Assembly (NCBI GenBank): GCA_028824295.1
Contig: JAPPED010000015.1
Location: 124,001 to 188,000 of the forward strand
Direction: 5' to 3'
Origin: Rhodospirillales bacterium
GTDB taxonomy: Bacteria; Pseudomonadota; Alphaproteobacteria; TMED109
DNA length: 64,000 nt
The notes under the pieces were generated by a model. That model was not told where the DNA came from, did not search any database, and worked only from the letters and a program-made list of their open reading frames with translations. This document shows positions 25,253-34,147 of this stretch, one piece after another (position 1 is the stretch's first letter; every line of letters begins with the position of its first letter). The translations under genes were made by a program, and so were the position numbers.

Positions 25253-25525
25253 TCAGCTCTCCTCGAGGCTGCCGCCGACCAGTTTCTCGCAGAGGCCTGT
25301 CGGCACAAGAATCCAGGCATTCTTCTGGCCATCCACGGTTGAGGTGCCCTGGCACGTGGTGCCCTCGCCGGCCGCACAGTCGTTCTGACCGGCCTTGGCG
25401 ACCCCGTAGCATTTTTCCATGTCGCCTTCAGCGGACAGCGCTGTCGTTGCCGGGGCGGCCACCAAGAGCGCGGTCAGTGCCCCCGCTACGACCATGGCGG
25501 CGGAAGCCCGTTTGTGATCAGCCAT
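25253..25525 (-). CDS. bufA: DUF2282 bufferin-type RiPP precursor (BufA1)
   Basis: A 90-residue DUF2282 protein. Unlike most RiPP precursors it has a Sec signal peptide (residues 1-31, hydrophobic [20 protein letters not shown]). The core has four cysteines in the family pattern [14 protein letters not shown], then TTC, then the conserved ending [15 protein letters not shown]. Bufferins are exported peptides whose cysteines are modified by the MNIO enzyme to bind copper in the periplasm. ATG 25525 is preceded by GAGAGGAAC; the open frame to 25591 has no comparable site. It is first in the operon with bufB, bufC and bufD, and an ECF-like promoter stands upstream. Confidence 0.9.
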   Translation of the reverse strand: MADHKRASAAMVVAGALTALLVAAPATTALSAEGDMEKCYGVAKAGQNDCAAGEGTTCQGTSTVDGQKNAWILVPTGLCEKLVGGSLEES

Positions 25526-25577
25526 TTTTTTGTTCCTCTCAGGATTTAGACGAAGGTCATGCCGGAAACCGTCAACC

Positions 25578-25604
25578 AACGGCTTCGCCAATTGTGAACA
25601 TTCC
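25578..25604 (-). promoter_or_regulatory. possible ECF-sigma promoter of the bufferin operon
   Basis: Read on the minus strand, GGAATGT (25604-25598) is followed after 16 bases by CGTT (25581-25578). This resembles the GGAAC/T…CGTC/T bipartite pattern used by many ECF sigma factors. It would give a leader of ~45 bases. Known bufferin operons are reported under ECF (SigF-type) control, which makes the match more interesting. No sigma/anti-sigma gene is in the window. Short motifs of this kind arise by chance. Confidence 0.35.
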
Positions 25605-26119
25605 CACCGTGTGCGGCGAGAGTGAATTCAAACGGCATACACGAGATATATGTTTGGCAAGCCGCCGTGACCACGTGGCCTTGACAGTTGGTGGCCCATA
25701 TTGCTCCAGCCAGTCACCGCCTGGTGCCGGCACTCGTTTGCTTCCTGCATCGAGCCGCGATCTGGGCGCGGGGGACGCTTGCTGGCATCCCTGCCTGGAG
25801 CACTCGGTCGGCCGAAACCCGATACTTGACGCAAGGGAGGCGCCTTGGCGGCGCCGTGCGGCAGCGAGCCGGCGCGGCGACGCGCTTGGCGAGGGAAAGG
25901 CGTCCGAGCACGGGTCATTCGGAACGCCGGTGAAGGCTACTCATACAGCCAGCAATGTGTATAACCGTTGCGCGGCTCGGGCTGTGGCTTGTGGCGCAGG
26001 TCCTCGCGCCCGGTGGCTCTGCGCGAAGCCCGGGGCCCGTTCGCGCGGTAGTGGGCGGCCATGCGGGATCCCAACTTGGGCCGTGCCAGCGAGTGAACCC
26101 CTCTGCGGAGTGCATTGTC
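25605..26119. other. intergenic region between the bufferin operon and the GST gene
   Basis: About 515 bases between divergent genes. Long open frames cross it on both strands, but their composition (Arg/Pro/Cys-rich) and lack of recognisable domains argue against genes. A TTGACA at 25681-25686 has no adequate -10 partner. Confidence 0.4.
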
Positions 26120-26752
26120 TTGAAACTCTACGATTTCGGCCCTGCGGCCAATTCCAAACGCGTACGCATGTTCCTGGTGGAAAAGAACATGGACGTACCC
26201 ATCGTCGAATTGAACGTGCGGGATGATGAACAGTTCAAAGAACCGTACACTTCGATGAATCCGTTTCACTGCGTACCATTTCTTCAACTCGATGATGGCA
26301 CGGTGATCGCTGAATCGATCTCAGTCTGCCGGTATCTTGAGGAGTTGCAGCCGGAACCGTCGATGTTTGGTCGTTCGGCTGTGGAACGGGCGACCATCGA
26401 CATGTGGAATCGCAGGGTGGAGCTCGACGGCTTCATGCCGATCTTGCATGCAACGCGGAACCAGGTCCCCCTGTTCGCGGGCCGTGTCGTGCCCGGAACG
26501 CGTACGGACTTGCCTCAGTTGCCTGCGATGGTGGAACGCGGTCAAGAGATGCTGCACATTTTCCTGCAACGACTGGATCCTCAGCTGGCGGGCAATCAGT
26601 TTGTTGCTGGAGACCAAGTCAGCATTGCCGACATCACCTGTTTCTTCGTGATCAATATGGCCAATCGTTTCGAGATGGGCGTGCAGGAGCGGTATCCGGG
26701 CATTTACCGTTGGCATTCGGAGTTTTCGGAGCGTCCATCAGCGAGTGCCTGA
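26120..26752 (+). CDS. glutathione S-transferase
   Basis: A 210-residue GST. The thioredoxin-fold N-terminus starts LKLYDFGPAANSKRVRMFLV. The cis-proline motif is in HCVPFLQLDDG, and the glutathione-binding Glu-Ser is in VIAESISVCRYLEEL. The all-helical C-terminal domain has the N-capping box QVSIADITCFF. The start is TTG 26120, which begins the β1 strand exactly, as GSTs usually do. The open frame to 25955 is longer but carries no GST sequence. A catalytic Ser/Cys/Tyr is not obvious in the N-terminal segment; Ser at about position 11 is the best candidate. Substrate is unknown. Confidence 0.85.
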   Translation: MKLYDFGPAANSKRVRMFLVEKNMDVPIVELNVRDDEQFKEPYTSMNPFHCVPFLQLDDGTVIAESISVCRYLEELQPEPSMFGRSAVERATIDMWNRRVELDGFMPILHATRNQVPLFAGRVVPGTRTDLPQLPAMVERGQEMLHIFLQRLDPQLAGNQFVAGDQVSIADITCFFVINMANRFEMGVQERYPGIYRWHSEFSERPSASA

Positions 26753-26775
26753 ACGAACGGCCGTTTCCCGTTCGT
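26753..26775 (+). terminator. hairpin directly after the GST stop codon
   Basis: ACGAACGG (26753-26760) pairs perfectly with CCGTTCGT (26768-26775) over a 7-base loop, starting on the base after the stop codon. There is no T-run. It sits between convergent genes and could serve transcripts from either side. Confidence 0.5.
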
Positions 26776-26919
26776 CCTGAGCGTGGGGCCGGGGCGCCGG
26801 TGGTTCACGTGACATGTGAGATGGCCTCGATAGAAAGTAACGGAGGCCGGCCGGCGGTTGTGGTGCCGGGTTCTTGGCATCGAAGGTCGGTGGTGGAAGG
26901 GTGGCTGCCCGGTTGCCCG

Positions 26920-27756
26920 CTACCGGCCGACCGGGCCCTGTCCACCACGCTTTCGCAAGTATTCCACCACGCCCAACAGGACGAGTACGAAGGCGACCAG
27001 GAACGTAGCCACTGCAAGTATTTCCGGACTGATTTGTTCGCGAATGCCGGCCCACATCTGCCTTGGGATGGTGCGTTGCTCAAGTCCTCCGAGGAACAAT
27101 ACGGTGACTACCTCGTCAAATGACGCGGCAAAAGCGAACAAACCCCCGGCGATGACGCCGGGGGCAATCAACGGCAACTGGACGCGACGAAAGACCGCAA
27201 ACGGTCCAGCGCCCAGACTCGCAGCGGCACGTGCCAGATTCTGGTCAAACCCGCTGAGCGTGGCCGTCACGGTGATCACCACGAAGGGCGTGCCGAGGGC
27301 GGCATGGGCGAGGATCAGGCCGAGGTGCGTCTGAGAGAGGCCCAGCTTCGAATAGAAGAAAAACATGCCAGCCGCCGAAATAATGATCGGAGTAATCATC
27401 GGCGAGATCAGTAGCCCGGTGACGAATGCGCGGCCAGGCATCGCGGGGCTGGCCAGTCCGAGCGCAGCCAGCACTCCGAGGACTGTCGCCAGGGCTGCAG
27501 CGACGAGGCCGATGAACAGGCTGTTGGTCAGGGCAAGACGCCACTCCTCATTCACGATCACGCTGCGATACCAACGCAACGAATACGCATCAGCATCGAG
27601 GGCCAGCATTCCCTGGCTGAACGTGAAATAGGGTTCGGCGTTGAAGCTGAGCGGAACCACGACCAGCATCGGGGCTATCAGGAATGCGAAGACCGCGATG
27701 CAGAAGGCAAGGTACAGTCCGCGCCCAAGGCGCTCAGCGAGATTGTGGCCGGTCAT
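26920..27756 (-). CDS. potC: ABC transporter permease, PotC-like
   Basis: A 278-residue inner-membrane permease of the spermidine/putrescine family. There are six predicted helices, beginning with LYLAFCIAVFAFLIAPMLVV. The cytoplasmic EAA-loop is recognised by RAAASLGAGPFAVFRRVQL then PLIAPGVIAG, which docks on the ATPase. ATG 27756 starts 11 bases after the PotB-like gene stop; the open frame upstream is out of character. It is the last gene of the minus-strand operon of ATPase, binding protein and two permeases. Confidence 0.87.
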   Translation of the reverse strand: MTGHNLAERLGRGLYLAFCIAVFAFLIAPMLVVVPLSFNAEPYFTFSQGMLALDADAYSLRWYRSVIVNEEWRLALTNSLFIGLVAAALATVLGVLAALGLASPAMPGRAFVTGLLISPMITPIIISAAGMFFFYSKLGLSQTHLGLILAHAALGTPFVVITVTATLSGFDQNLARAAASLGAGPFAVFRRVQLPLIAPGVIAGGLFAFAASFDEVVTVLFLGGLEQRTIPRQMWAGIREQISPEILAVATFLVAFVLVLLGVVEYLRKRGGQGPVGR

Positions 27757-27767
27757 GCCATACCGAA

Positions 27768-28964
27768 TCAGGTGAACCGCATCCGTTCGATGCCTACGAG
27801 CCGATTGAACAGGCAATAGAGCAACGCGACACAGACCAGCAGGATGGCGCCGAGGGCTGCGGCGAGGCCCCAATTGAGGGATTGCTGCATGTGGTACGCA
27901 ATCAGGTTGGAGATCAATTGACCCGTGCGTCCACCAACCAGGGCCGGTGTGATGTAGTAGCCGATGGACAGGATGAACACGAGCAGAGATCCGGCCGCTA
28001 CGCCGGGGACGGACTGCGGCCAATACACACGCACGAACGTTTGCCGAAACGTGGCGCCCAAGGCTGCTGCCGCTCGCATCTGGGACGGCGAAATGGTTCG
28101 CATGACGGCGTAGAGAGGCAGGACCATGAAGGGCAGGAGGATCTGGGTCATCGCTACCAACGTGCCCGTCATGTTGTAGATCATGGGGAAGCGTGTCTCG
28201 TCAGTGGTCACCCCGACCGCGACCAACAGGTCGTTGATTACCCCTTGATTCTGAAGAAGGACGATCCAGGAAGTGGTACGAACCAGTAACGATGTCCAGA
28301 ACGGAACCAGTATGAGAAGCAGCAGGAGGTTGGCTTTCGAGGGGCTGCTGTTCGCGATGAGGTAGGCCACCGGATAACCGAGGATCAGGCAGAGCATGGT
28401 GATCGCGATGCTGACTGCCAACGTCCGTCCAAGGAGGGGGAGGTAAATGCGCCGATCTGGCGGCTGGAGAACCACCTTCCCAGCTGTGTCTTGTCCCAGA
28501 TCGAGGGCGTGCAGGAAGTGGCGCGCAGTGTACCGCTCGCCGGAGCGCTGGAGCGCCCGCCACGCCTTCGCCTCTCCCCAAACTGGGTCGGCGGCGGTCA
28601 CGGCCTCCTGCCACGAGTCGGGGTTGACGTCGTGGAGCTTCCGGGCCGTGCGGACGATCGCACTGCGCATGCCGGTTTCCAGGCGGTTGACGCGCGTGGC
28701 GACGCCGCCGAGGGCCCGTTGCTCGTGCAGCTTTCGAAATTCCAGCCCCAGTGCACGAAATACTTTTTCACCCGGAATCGACGTACCGTCCCAGTCGTCA
28801 AGCAACGCGAGAGTGTCGGGTAAGGAGTCGGCAACCAAGGGCTCGTGAACACTGCGAACCAGCATCGTGCCCAGCGGAGCCAGGAACGTGACACCGATGA
28901 AGGCAACGAGCGGCAGCGTCAGGGCTGCCGCCCGAAACCGCGCTGCCGCTAGCGAGAGAGCCAC
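27768..28964 (-). CDS. potB: ABC transporter permease, PotB-like with periplasmic insert
   Basis: A 398-residue permease. The first helix (about residues 12-35) is followed by ~145 hydrophilic residues before the second (LLGRTLAVSIAITMLCLILG), so it is longer than PotB of ~285 residues. Such inserts are known in alphaproteobacterial PotB homologues. The EAA-loop MRAAAALGATFRQTFVRVYW then PQSVPGVAAG is intact. The start overlaps the end of the binding-protein gene by 16 bases, showing tight coupling. Substrate is polyamine-like by family; the insert may contact the binding protein. Confidence 0.87.
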   Translation of the reverse strand: MALSLAAARFRAAALTLPLVAFIGVTFLAPLGTMLVRSVHEPLVADSLPDTLALLDDWDGTSIPGEKVFRALGLEFRKLHEQRALGGVATRVNRLETGMRSAIVRTARKLHDVNPDSWQEAVTAADPVWGEAKAWRALQRSGERYTARHFLHALDLGQDTAGKVVLQPPDRRIYLPLLGRTLAVSIAITMLCLILGYPVAYLIANSSPSKANLLLLLILVPFWTSLLVRTTSWIVLLQNQGVINDLLVAVGVTTDETRFPMIYNMTGTLVAMTQILLPFMVLPLYAVMRTISPSQMRAAAALGATFRQTFVRVYWPQSVPGVAAGSLLVFILSIGYYITPALVGGRTGQLISNLIAYHMQQSLNWGLAAALGAILLVCVALLYCLFNRLVGIERMRFT

Positions 28965-30067
28965 ACGCTAAAGCGCTCGTTCATTTCCTCGCCGTTGTCG
29001 CTCCACCACTCCCAATCATTTCGCACCACGCGGCCCATGTTCTCGGGAGCGCTCGGCATGTGTGGCCGCATTTCCACACCGGTTTCGTGGTGCGTAGAAA
29101 TCAAGTCAATGCCTGAACGACGCGTCGGACTGTAGGCAATGTATCGGCCAATGGCAGCCATGTTTTCAACCCGCGAGGCAAACAACAAGAAGCGTTTGGC
29201 CGCTTCTAGGTTGGGCGTCCCGGCGACAATGGCGAACTGCGAATAGTCAAGCATCTGGCCGTCCCAGACGATGGTGAAGGGTTGTTGTTCCAGAACTTGA
29301 GCGTTGAAAATGCGTCCGTTGTACGCGGTACTCATGAGGACTTCTTGGTCGGCCAGCATCTGGGGTGGTTGCGCGCCCGCCTCCCACCAAACAATGTGTT
29401 CCTTGATCGTGTCGAGCTTGTTGAAGGCCCGGCTCAGACCTTCGGGGGTGTTCAGAACTTCATAGACTTCTCCCGGCGGCACCCCGTCCGCCATCAATGC
29501 GAATTCGAGGTTCCCGACGGCCGTTCGACGCATGCCGCGACGCCCCGGAAACTTCTCAATATCGAAAAAATCCTCAATGGTGGTGGGCCGCTCCCCGCCA
29601 AAGCTCTCATTGTTGTAGGCGTAGACGGTGGAGTAAAAGATGCCGCCACCGCCGCACTCCGAGTACGTGCCCTCGTAGTAATCGTCGCGTGCGGGCGTGC
29701 CGTCTGCAGCCGGCGGTAGTTCGTCGATGTCGATGAGCTCCAACAGGCCCTCGTCACATCCGCGTACCAAATCCGCGAACTCCAGATCGACCACGTCCCA
29801 GTGGACGCTGCCGGTTTCTACCTGGGCTCGAATCTGGGCAAGGCCGCCGTTGTAGCTTTCAAGGCGGACCTCGATGTCGGTTTCGTTTGTGAATGGGTCC
29901 ATCACCGCCTTTCTGCATGCTTCCGCATATGATCCGCCCCAGGACACCACGGTCACGGAACTGTCGGCCACCGCCTGCGGAACTGCAACGGCATGCATTG
30001 CCAGTGCGACGATGAATGCCAGGACACCTTGCTGGAGCTTGGTGCGAGATTTGTGAGGCGCACTCAT
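28949..30067 (-). CDS. potD: ABC transporter substrate-binding protein, PotD/PotF-like
   Basis: A 372-residue periplasmic binding protein with a signal peptide (about residues 1-34, ending QAVA). The mature N-terminus VTVVSWGGSYAEACRKAVMD is typical of the extracellular solute-binding family 1/8 that takes spermidine, putrescine and related compounds. Later family landmarks are HWDVVDLEFADLVRGCDEGL and YNGRIFNAQ. The start overlaps the stop of the ATPase gene by four bases. The exact ligand cannot be read; polyamine, or another cationic or opine-type amine, is possible. Confidence 0.87.
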   Translation of the reverse strand: MSAPHKSRTKLQQGVLAFIVALAMHAVAVPQAVADSSVTVVSWGGSYAEACRKAVMDPFTNETDIEVRLESYNGGLAQIRAQVETGSVHWDVVDLEFADLVRGCDEGLLELIDIDELPPAADGTPARDDYYEGTYSECGGGGIFYSTVYAYNNESFGGERPTTIEDFFDIEKFPGRRGMRRTAVGNLEFALMADGVPPGEVYEVLNTPEGLSRAFNKLDTIKEHIVWWEAGAQPPQMLADQEVLMSTAYNGRIFNAQVLEQQPFTIVWDGQMLDYSQFAIVAGTPNLEAAKRFLLFASRVENMAAIGRYIAYSPTRRSGIDLISTHHETGVEMRPHMPSAPENMGRVVRNDWEWWSDNGEEMNERFSVWLSR

Positions 30068-31284
30068 ACGCCATCCTCCTGATGAGATTGAGCCAGTAGC
30101 GTATCGTTCGTTCGCCCCGTTTTTGGCGTCCCGGCGTCCACGGGGGTTCGCGATTGGTTCTCGGCGCCTTGCTGATTCACTGAGATCGGGCCTGAACCAC
30201 CTTCCTCGTCAGGCAGGGCGCGGCAGTCCATCACGCTCCAGCCGATGCGGATGCGGTCGCCTTCCAAGACTGCGCTGTGACCCACCGTGTTTTGAATCTT
30301 GACAACGAAATTGGGGTTGCCGCACAGGTTGACGCGCAGTCGAAGATGGTCGCCTATGAACAAGATGTCCTCGACGACCGCCTCGAACTCGTTCGTGTAG
30401 ACACCCGGTTTGGTGAGGCTCACACGTTCCGGGCGGATCGCCAGAACGGATCTATCGCCGGGGCGACAATGGTGCACCGGGAATGCCCTGACGGTTCCGC
30501 CCGGCGTCTCGATGTCGCAGAAATCGCGCTCCACTTTCCGGACGTGCCCTCGCAACATGTTGTTGTCACCAATGAAGCTCGCGACGAATTCGCGCTCGGG
30601 TTCTTCATACAATGTCTCCGGTGCGGCGACTTGCTGAATATGGCCGCGGTGGAACACCGCGACGCGTGATGACATCGCCATCGCCTCCTGCTGGTCGTGA
30701 GTGACGTAAACGACGGTCACGCCCAAGTCCTGCTGCATTCGGCGAATCTCGAATTGCATCTCTTCGCGTAGGCGCCGGTCCAATGCACCGAGCGGTTCGT
30801 CCATCAGCACCAGCGACGGGTTGAACACCAACGCCCGGGCAATCGCGACACGCTGCTGTTGACCTCCGGAGAGCTCCGCAGGCCGGCGGTCTTCGAACCC
30901 GTCAAGCCGGACAACCTCGAGCGCCTGCCGAATCCGCTGTCTTCGACTGGCTGCCGAGATCCCGCGCACCTCCAGCGGAAACGCTAGGTTCCGTCTTACA
31001 GTCATGTGGGGAAACAGAGCGTAATTCTGAAATACCACGCCGATACCCCGCTTCCGCGGCGGCAGGTGCTGAACGGACCGGCCCGACAAACGAATTTCCC
31101 CGGACGACGGTGCTTCGAAGCCTGCCAGCATCATCAAACAGGTGGTCTTTCCGGACCCGGACGGGCCTAGCAACGTGAAGAACTCGCCTTCCTGTACGCG
31201 TAAATCAAGGTCCTGGACAACCATGGTCCGCCCGTCGTAGGTCTTGCTGACACCTCGGAACTCAACATGCGGCGCGGACTGCAT
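30064..31284 (-). CDS. potA: ABC transporter ATP-binding protein, PotA-like
   Basis: A 406-residue ATPase that powers the importer. It shows Walker A GPSGSGKTT, Q-loop FQNYALFPHM, signature LSGGQQQRVAIARAL, Walker B LVLMDEPLGALD and switch YVTHDQQEAMAMS. A C-terminal TOBE domain includes CRPGDRSVLAIRPERVSL. The last ~45 residues form a polar, unstructured tail beyond the usual PotA length. ATG 31284 is preceded by GTAGGAA. It is the first gene of the operon, with an inverted repeat 30-50 bases upstream of the start. Confidence 0.92.
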   Translation of the reverse strand: MQSAPHVEFRGVSKTYDGRTMVVQDLDLRVQEGEFFTLLGPSGSGKTTCLMMLAGFEAPSSGEIRLSGRSVQHLPPRKRGIGVVFQNYALFPHMTVRRNLAFPLEVRGISAASRRQRIRQALEVVRLDGFEDRRPAELSGGQQQRVAIARALVFNPSLVLMDEPLGALDRRLREEMQFEIRRMQQDLGVTVVYVTHDQQEAMAMSSRVAVFHRGHIQQVAAPETLYEEPEREFVASFIGDNNMLRGHVRKVERDFCDIETPGGTVRAFPVHHCRPGDRSVLAIRPERVSLTKPGVYTNEFEAVVEDILFIGDHLRLRVNLCGNPNFVVKIQNTVGHSAVLEGDRIRIGWSVMDCRALPDEEGGSGPISVNQQGAENQSRTPVDAGTPKTGRTNDTLLAQSHQEDGV

Positions 31285-31611
31285 TTCCTACAACCTTCAG
31301 GAGCAGATTTTTCGGCAACAATTGTACCTGTTGCCCTGCGGGCGACCACCGAAAATGCCCCTATGGCGGCCTCGCATCGACCTCACTGTGGGTTCAGCAA
31401 CCGTTCGGGCGACGCGGATTCCAGGCCCGTTCGCACGCAGGCGCCGTGGACCCGGCACCGTTGGCACCCCCACGCGCGCTTCACTTCTGGTCGTGCGCGG
31501 CAACGCGGCGACGGCTTTGCGAGGTCTGGGCACCATCCGGAAGGCGGGTATCACGCGTCATCTGAGGCGGCCAATTGGATCGCACCGACTTTTCAGAACG
31601 TTGGGCTGATC
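31285..31611. other. intergenic region potA-phosphatase gene
   Basis: 327 bases. It contains the inverted repeat at 31314-31335 and nothing else I can support. Transcription of the PP2C gene (minus strand) ends at its right side and that of potA begins at its left. Confidence 0.4.
31314..31335 (-). promoter_or_regulatory. inverted repeat in the leader of the polyamine-type transporter operon
   Basis: GGCAACA (31314-31320) and TGTTGCC (31329-31335) are perfect reverse complements separated by 8 bases. The repeat lies 30-51 bases upstream of the first gene of the operon. It could be a dimeric operator or a 5' leader hairpin. No regulator gene is adjacent. Confidence 0.4.
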
Positions 31612-32577
31612 TCAAAAGTGAACTTTCACCACCGAGAAGTCGTCGGGTAGCGCACCTTCACCGTACTGGGACTGCACCCACTCGTATATTTCTGCCGGTC
31701 CCCGACCGGCATCGGCGCTTGCAAAATCGACCAGGTCTTGCTGGGACAGCATCTGGTCGTCTGCGACGGGGATTTCGTACGCTCCGTCGCTATAGACCAG
31801 CAATTGATCATGTGTCTTTACGATGGTTGTCGCTTCAGGGAATTGCAGGCCCGGAAACGTGCCGATTGCAACGTTTCCCTTGTTACCCAAGAGCCTGGTG
31901 GACACCGCACCACTATCACCCGAGTCATCACGATCAACGCTGAGCAGGATCGCGGCCGGATGTCCTCCGGACGAATACCGCAGCTCGCCGCTTCGCTGAT
32001 CATGGACGCCGTACCAGATCGTAAAGAACATATTGTTCTGGTTTTCCATGGGAAACGTATCGTTGAGGGCGGCGAGGACCGAACTCGGGTCCCGAAATTC
32101 GGCGCTCGACATCGCCTGCGTCCGCAGGACATTGATGATGGTTGCGGACAGGAGGGCAGCGCCGATGCCGTGCCCGCAGACATCAATCAGGTAAATCGCG
32201 AAATGATCCGGATCTATATGGTGGTAACCAAACGAGTCACCGCCTAACTCTGTCGATGGCTCGAAATACCATTCGGTGCTCGGCCATTCGGAACGCGGCT
32301 CCGGTAGAATCGAACATGCGTAACGAGAGGCATCGTTCAGTTCTTCTTCCAGCCGTGCTTGCGTGCGTTGCAGCAGGATGTTGCTTTCCGCAAGCTGATC
32401 CTCAACCGCCTCGCCGTGAGCGATAGTGGCCTCGTAAAGCAGCTGGAGATCACTGTGCTCAGCCTCCAGCTCAGCAAGCTTGCCTCTGGTTTCCGCGAGC
32501 ATGCCAGCGAGGGCAGGTGCTACCCGCGCTTCTGCCAATTCCTGCTCAGTCAGGCTCTCAGCCGTCTCGGTGGACAT
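31612..32577 (-). CDS. cytoplasmic PP2C-type (SpoIIE/RsbU-like) phosphatase with coiled coil
   Basis: A 321-residue protein phosphatase. Residues ~25-85 form a coiled coil (LAETRGKLAELEAEHSDLQ). A PPM/SpoIIE domain follows with the metal-binding motifs LGGDSFGYHHI, LIDVCGHGIGAALLSATI and the C-terminal PDDFSVVKVHF. There is no membrane or sensor domain, so it is cytoplasmic and presumably controlled through the coiled coil. Such phosphatases dephosphorylate STAS-domain anti-anti-sigma proteins. It is divergent from the slr1658/slr1659-like cluster and is its probable second phosphatase. GCGGAG upstream of ATG 32577 is a fair ribosome-binding site. Confidence 0.87.
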   Translation of the reverse strand: MSTETAESLTEQELAEARVAPALAGMLAETRGKLAELEAEHSDLQLLYEATIAHGEAVEDQLAESNILLQRTQARLEEELNDASRYACSILPEPRSEWPSTEWYFEPSTELGGDSFGYHHIDPDHFAIYLIDVCGHGIGAALLSATIINVLRTQAMSSAEFRDPSSVLAALNDTFPMENQNNMFFTIWYGVHDQRSGELRYSSGGHPAAILLSVDRDDSGDSGAVSTRLLGNKGNVAIGTFPGLQFPEATTIVKTHDQLLVYSDGAYEIPVADDQMLSQQDLVDFASADAGRGPAEIYEWVQSQYGEGALPDDFSVVKVHF

Positions 32578-33625
32578 CGGCTCCGCTTGGCCTCAGCAAT
32601 GGACAATGCATCCTTGTGAGAATTTTGATCGCCATGCACGGTCGTGTCAAATCATGAGCTTCGGCATCTGGTGCGCAGAAACGCAAGTAAATGTCTGATC
32701 TGCGGCGCACTGTCGGGATGGCGCACACGAGTAGAACCTGATCGGTGCTGCCGGGATCCTGTCACCACTTCCGGCCCGCGCTGGCAAGTCTGCGGACCTC
32801 GGCCAAGAATTGGGGTTGGCGCGCTGGTTCGACAGGTTGAAAGATGTGGGAATGGAACGGTCCTGGGAACTCGTGCGCGTGGCGAGGTCCGGGCGGGAAA
32901 CGTGGCGCGGACTTGCGCGCAAACGGCGATCTCGGTGATCCGGCAATCGGTCAACTAGGTGGTAGCGAGCCCGGCAATGGTTCCTAGCGAGATGAGGTCG
33001 AAACCCCCAGTTCGCTGGACGCCCGGAAAGACGTCACGTGTCGTCGTGCAAACCGCTACAAGGCATATTCGTCATGGCGGGAGTGCGGTCGCTGCCGGCT
33101 GTTGGTGCACCAATCCTGTTCGGGTCGTGATTGCTCTCTGTCACGTGGCCTCGCGTGCCGCTGTCACGCATCGCCATCGGATGGGCGGGGAAAAATGCGG
33201 GGGAGTCCTGCAAGTGGCTATTCGCCGCTGTGACCAGAGGTCAGGGCCAGCCGTGAAACGGTTTCTGTGCAAGTGGGCCTTCCGAAGCAAGCTTGGTCAC
33301 GCATCCTGGTCGGATCGATCCCGCTGCGAAAACGCGCACATGTGCGCTGGTTGCCCCATTATGGCTAGCTGCAGTAGCCTGTACATAGTAGCCAACCTGT
33401 GCTATAGGTCACTGGCAAGCGGTTGGCGATGCTCTGCTAGCCTGTTGTGCGCAATAGCTTCTTCCGGCGATTGTGGAGCAGCATCCGATCTTTCTGAGAG
33501 TTCTACATGATGGCGGCCGAACGGTTGCGCACCACTCTGGCCCCGTTCAATGGTGACGGGTGCCGGAGCCGCGGCTTGCCCCGGAACCGCAAATGTGCGG
33601 ACAGGTGTGCCGGGCTGGTAACTGC
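32578..33625. other. 1-kb gene-free region between divergent signalling genes
   Basis: This must hold the promoters of both the phosphatase (minus) and the partner-switching operon (plus). Frames of 104-183 codons occur, but they have GTG starts, no ribosome sites and Cys/Arg/Ser-rich random composition. TAGCCTGT occurs at 33375-33382 and again at 33438-33445, with a variant TAGCCAACCTGT at 33389-33400. These could be regulator sites. No known RNA family is recognised. Confidence 0.4.
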
Positions 33626-34147
33626 ATGACCGATACGCAGAACAACAGCCTCCCTGAGGATGGCTACGACCTCCTTCTGGAATTCGATTTGGACACCAAG
33701 GTCTTGGATGACCAGTGGGACTATTGCGATTACATGTCGTCGTACGTTGCGCGGATGGTTAGCCATGATCGCGCTGACCCGTTCATGTTTTCGAACCTTC
33801 TGTCAGCGACCCTGAATGAGCTATTCGAGACGGTCTACCGCACTCGCAAAGAAGCGGGACAATTCCGTTTTCAGCTTCTGCGAAAAGGCCCCATTGACCG
33901 GATCACAATGCTGGTGCCCTGCGCAGCGGACGAACAGGAGTTCTACATCAAGACAGCGGAGGAACTCTGTACGGCGGACGCTTCCGAAAAATACCTGGAT
34001 CTCCTTTTTTCGGACGAGGGCTTCGACCGTCGTGTCGGGCTGTTCGAACTCGCAATTTCATACAAGGCCGCAGTATCAGCTGATGCGGTTGAGGATCGCG
34101 CGCTTCGCCTGACGGTTGACTTGGCGTTGGAGCCAGAGCCGGACTAA
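33626..34147 (+). CDS. slr1658-like (HATPase/anti-sigma-like) protein, degenerate
   Basis: A 173-residue protein that I align by eye to the product of 37715-38266. Shared points are an N-terminal W-x-x-C segment (DDQWDYCDYMSS), an N-box-like LLSATLNELFETVYRTRKEA, and the same strand order afterwards. The second protein's G-box (TGSGLGLLTLMSDYG) is replaced by DRRVGLFELAISYKA, so ATP binding and kinase activity look lost. The family corresponds to the slr1658-type regulators found beside slr1659-type STAS proteins. It overlaps the STAS-methyltransferase gene by one base (TAATG) and is presumably its binding partner. The function is inferred. Confidence 0.6.
   Translation: MTDTQNNSLPEDGYDLLLEFDLDTKVLDDQWDYCDYMSSYVARMVSHDRADPFMFSNLLSATLNELFETVYRTRKEAGQFRFQLLRKGPIDRITMLVPCAADEQEFYIKTAEELCTADASEKYLDLLFSDEGFDRRVGLFELAISYKAAVSADAVEDRALRLTVDLALEPEPD

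Noticed and set aside
25339-26226. 295-codon plus-strand open frame
   Set aside because: It is antisense to bufA and overlaps the GST start in another frame; composition is typical of a shadow frame.
32959-33510. 183-codon open frame (plus) in the divergent gap
   Set aside because: GTG start, no ribosome-binding site, Cys/Arg/Ser-rich composition and no domain. It looks like chance in a GC-rich region.
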